A DNA stretch of 64,000 nt, taken from positions 33,197-97,196 of the forward strand of contig JAPLEX010000015.1 in the NCBI GenBank assembly GCA_026390995.1. The letters are read 5' to 3'. Position 1 is the stretch's first letter. Each line of letters begins with the position of its first letter. The notes beneath the pieces were generated by a model, which made no database searches, was not told the origin of the DNA, and worked only from the letters and a program-made list of their open reading frames with translations. Positions 61,746 to 64,000 of this stretch are shown piece after piece. The DNA comes from Flavobacterium sp. (lineage in GTDB: Bacteria > Bacteroidota > Bacteroidia > Flavobacteriales > Flavobacteriaceae). Position numbers and translations under genes: made by a program.

Positions 61746-62678
61746 TTATAATTCTTTAACAAGTATCCAAGCCTCAGGATTGGATTTTACAATATCGAAT
61801 TGTGCGGTTTTAGCTTCTTCGTAGGTAGCATAACTTCCGTATAAAACGGGGAATAATCCGTGTTTATTGGGTTCAATTCGGCGCGCCGAGTACCCTTGTT
61901 TTACTAAATTTTGCAATACGATAGTTGCATTTCCTTCGTTTCTAAAGGCTCCAGCAACAATGTGGTATGACAGCAGTTCTGCTTCGACAGGAATAGAAAT
62001 AGTCGGAACGGGGTTTTGTATAAAAAACGTAGCTTCTTGTATCGAATTTTGCACTTCTTTTTGCACGGCCATTTCTACAAGTAAGGTTTCTTGATCTATT
62101 TGATCAGCATATAACTTTAAACCAATACTTCCCGAAGTGGCAAAGGCTAACACAAAAACAGCGGCATATTTTAAATAAGCAGGGGCTTTTCTGCGCTCTG
62201 GGGTAAATTGAATCGGGGCTTTTTCTTCTAATTCTTCTACCACTTCCTTAAGCTCTTCTCGAAGCACTTTTGGTGAAACAAAAGTAGTGAGTCCAAATGC
62301 TTCAGGTAAATAATTTACAGCATCTGCCGGGGTGAAAAGCAAATTATTTTCGGCGGTTAAGGCAATTTCTCCGATGTTTTTCAAGGTAAAATGGCCATTA
62401 ACTTCTAGGATACTTTTCCAAATTGCAATTTCACTTTCAATGGCGTGAACCGCATTTTCGTAGGTAGTTTTTTCAGATTCAGCAATATGGTTTGCCAATA
62501 AACCGTCGTTGTTTTTTAGGTTTGGATTAAACGATACGACCTTTTTGGGGGGATAAAAGGAGTGTGTAGCAGCATACAAATACGCGGATTGTATTTCGGC
62601 CAAAAAAGCACCAAAGCCAGGAACCGTTACACATTGGTGACGGTAAAGCAGTTGTGAGATGTAGTGTTCAATCTTCAT
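61746..62678 (-). CDS. HU-like (CCDC81-type) and SPOR domain protein
   Basis: KIEHYISQLLYRHQCVTVPGFGAFLAE; C-terminal YHIVAGAFRNEGNATIVLQNLVKQGYSARRI. Confidence 0.85.
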   Translation of the reverse strand: MKIEHYISQLLYRHQCVTVPGFGAFLAEIQSAYLYAATHSFYPPKKVVSFNPNLKNNDGLLANHIAESEKTTYENAVHAIESEIAIWKSILEVNGHFTLKNIGEIALTAENNLLFTPADAVNYLPEAFGLTTFVSPKVLREELKEVVEELEEKAPIQFTPERRKAPAYLKYAAVFVLAFATSGSIGLKLYADQIDQETLLVEMAVQKEVQNSIQEATFFIQNPVPTISIPVEAELLSYHIVAGAFRNEGNATIVLQNLVKQGYSARRIEPNKHGLFPVLYGSYATYEEAKTAQFDIVKSNPEAWILVKEL

Positions 62679-62780
62679 AAGAAGCAAAGGTATACAATGC
62701 GAAAGAGCAGCAAAATTTTATGTGCAATTTTTTTCAACAATTTCAAAATATTCGCTACTTTTCCTTTTCAATTTTACCTT

Positions 62781-63881
62781 ATGCGCCACGAAGATTTATT
62801 ATATGTATTAGCCTTGCTAAAAGCCGAAGGCATTGGAGATGTCACCGCCAAAAAACTCATTTCGATCTGCGGATCAGCCGAAGCCGTTTTTAAAACGCCC
62901 TTATCCAAACTCAAAGGCATCGGAAAAGGAGCCGAAAATATGCTTCGGCAACTCAAATCTCCCTCCCTTTTTATTGCGGCCGAAGCCGAGTTAAATTTCA
63001 TTCAATCCCAAGGCATCCAAACTGCGTATTTTTTAGATGACAACTACCCAGAACGCCTTAAACATTGTTTTGATGGACCAATGCTGCTTTTTTCTCAAGG
63101 GAAAATCAATTTCCAAAATCGTAAAATCATTAGTATAGTAGGAACACGTCAAGTTACACCTCACGGCGCCGCATTTTGCAAGCAACTCATTGCCGATTTG
63201 GCCCCGTTAGACCCTATTGTTGTGAGTGGATTTGCTTTTGGAGTAGATATTATAGCCCACCAAGCGGCTATAGAACAAGGGCTGCAAACCATCGCAGTTG
63301 TAGCGCACGGCTTAGACCAACTCTATCCCAAAGCCCATCAAAAATACGTGCCGCAAGTACAAGAAAATGGCGGGTTACTTACCGAATTCTGTAGCGGAAC
63401 TCCTCCTGAAAAAGAAAATTTTGTGCGGCGCAATCGAATCGTTGCAGGCATCTCCGAAGCAACCATCGTGATTGAATCGGCCGAAAAAGGAGGGTCTTTA
63501 ATTACAGCCAATCGTGCTTTTGACTACAATCGGGATGTATTTGCGGTGCCCGGGCGACCTACCGACAAATACAGCCAAGGCTGTTTGCAGCTCATTCAAT
63601 CGCAAAAAGCCACGCTGTTGAGTAGCGCCGCCGATTTGGTCTACCACCTCAATTGGGAAATTAATCAGCCTAAAAAAGCAGTGCAAAAACAATTATTTGT
63701 GCAACTCGACGAACAGGAACAAAAAGTGTATGATTATTTAGCAAAAACAGGAAAAGAAGAGCTCGACGTGATTGCATTAGCCTGCGAACTTCCCATTTAT
63801 AGGCTATCGGGTTTGTTACTCACCTTAGAATTAAAAGGCGTGATACGCCCCTTGCCAGGTAAATTATTTGAGGCTATTTAG
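62781..63881 (+). CDS. dprA: DNA-processing protein DprA
   Basis: ISIVGTRQVTPHGAAFCKQL, VVSGFAFGVDIIAHQAAIEQ; start trimmed to MRHEDLLYV. Confidence 0.95.
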   Translation: MRHEDLLYVLALLKAEGIGDVTAKKLISICGSAEAVFKTPLSKLKGIGKGAENMLRQLKSPSLFIAAEAELNFIQSQGIQTAYFLDDNYPERLKHCFDGPMLLFSQGKINFQNRKIISIVGTRQVTPHGAAFCKQLIADLAPLDPIVVSGFAFGVDIIAHQAAIEQGLQTIAVVAHGLDQLYPKAHQKYVPQVQENGGLLTEFCSGTPPEKENFVRRNRIVAGISEATIVIESAEKGGSLITANRAFDYNRDVFAVPGRPTDKYSQGCLQLIQSQKATLLSSAADLVYHLNWEINQPKKAVQKQLFVQLDEQEQKVYDYLAKTGKEELDVIALACELPIYRLSGLLLTLELKGVIRPLPGKLFEAI

Positions 63882-64000
63882 CGCCAAAACCCAACTTTTC
63901 TCGCACTCGATTCAATACACCGTCGGCAATTTTCCCTGCTCTTGAAGCGCCTTGAAGTAAAGCCGCATCCAATTCGGGGAGGTTGTTCATGTAGTACTGG
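63874..64000 (-). CDS. trpS: tryptophan--tRNA ligase, C-terminal end only (truncated by window)
   Basis: Reverse-strand translation ...QYYMNNLPELDAALLQGASRAGKIADGVLNRVREKLGFGAK*. Confidence 0.8.
   Translation of the reverse strand, partial: QYYMNNLPELDAALLQGASRAGKIADGVLNRVREKLGFGAK

Noticed and set aside
1-64000. CRISPR arrays, IS elements, integrases, toxin-antitoxin or phage-defence operons
   Set aside because: None recognised; no spaced direct repeats, transposase or recombinase motifs seen

Overview
The window is a chromosomal segment of a Bacteroidota (Flavobacteriaceae-type) genome. It has no IS elements, prophage or CRISPR array that I can recognise. Contents, left to right: mnmG neighbourhood (methyltransferase, lipoprotein, mnmG, ybeY, DUF4175-like protein); gltX, glnS, folB, tRNA-Cys; rnr; an AT-rich 640-bp gap that looks like a replication origin; rpiB, tatA, an M23 peptidase (frameshifted), GH3-like protein; a ~17 kb O-antigen/capsule locus (about 21.9-39.4 kb); purD, upp, GT9, ferredoxin reductase; sprE/porW-like gene (frameshifted), bactofilin; F0F1 ATP synthase operon atpB-E-F-H-A-G; flippase, dut, NDP-sugar transferase, TPR, EnvC/M23, SPOR, dprA and the 3' end of trpS. 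Main observations: (1) two parS-like palindromes bracket mnmG (one exact, one with one mismatch), and together with gene-orientation polarity and DnaA-box-like repeats they suggest oriC at about 15.8-16.4 kb; (2) two otherwise recognisable genes are broken by perfect short tandem duplications (8 bp in the M23 peptidase, 5 bp in sprE/porW); (3) wecB has an internal deletion, and remnants of tex and of a GT4 glycosyltransferase survive; (4) a 27-nt palindromic element is inserted in frame in rfbD; (5) a pair of paralogous, uncharacterised small lipoproteins lies antisense within the O-antigen locus. I ran no searches; family calls come from recognition of the supplied translations.
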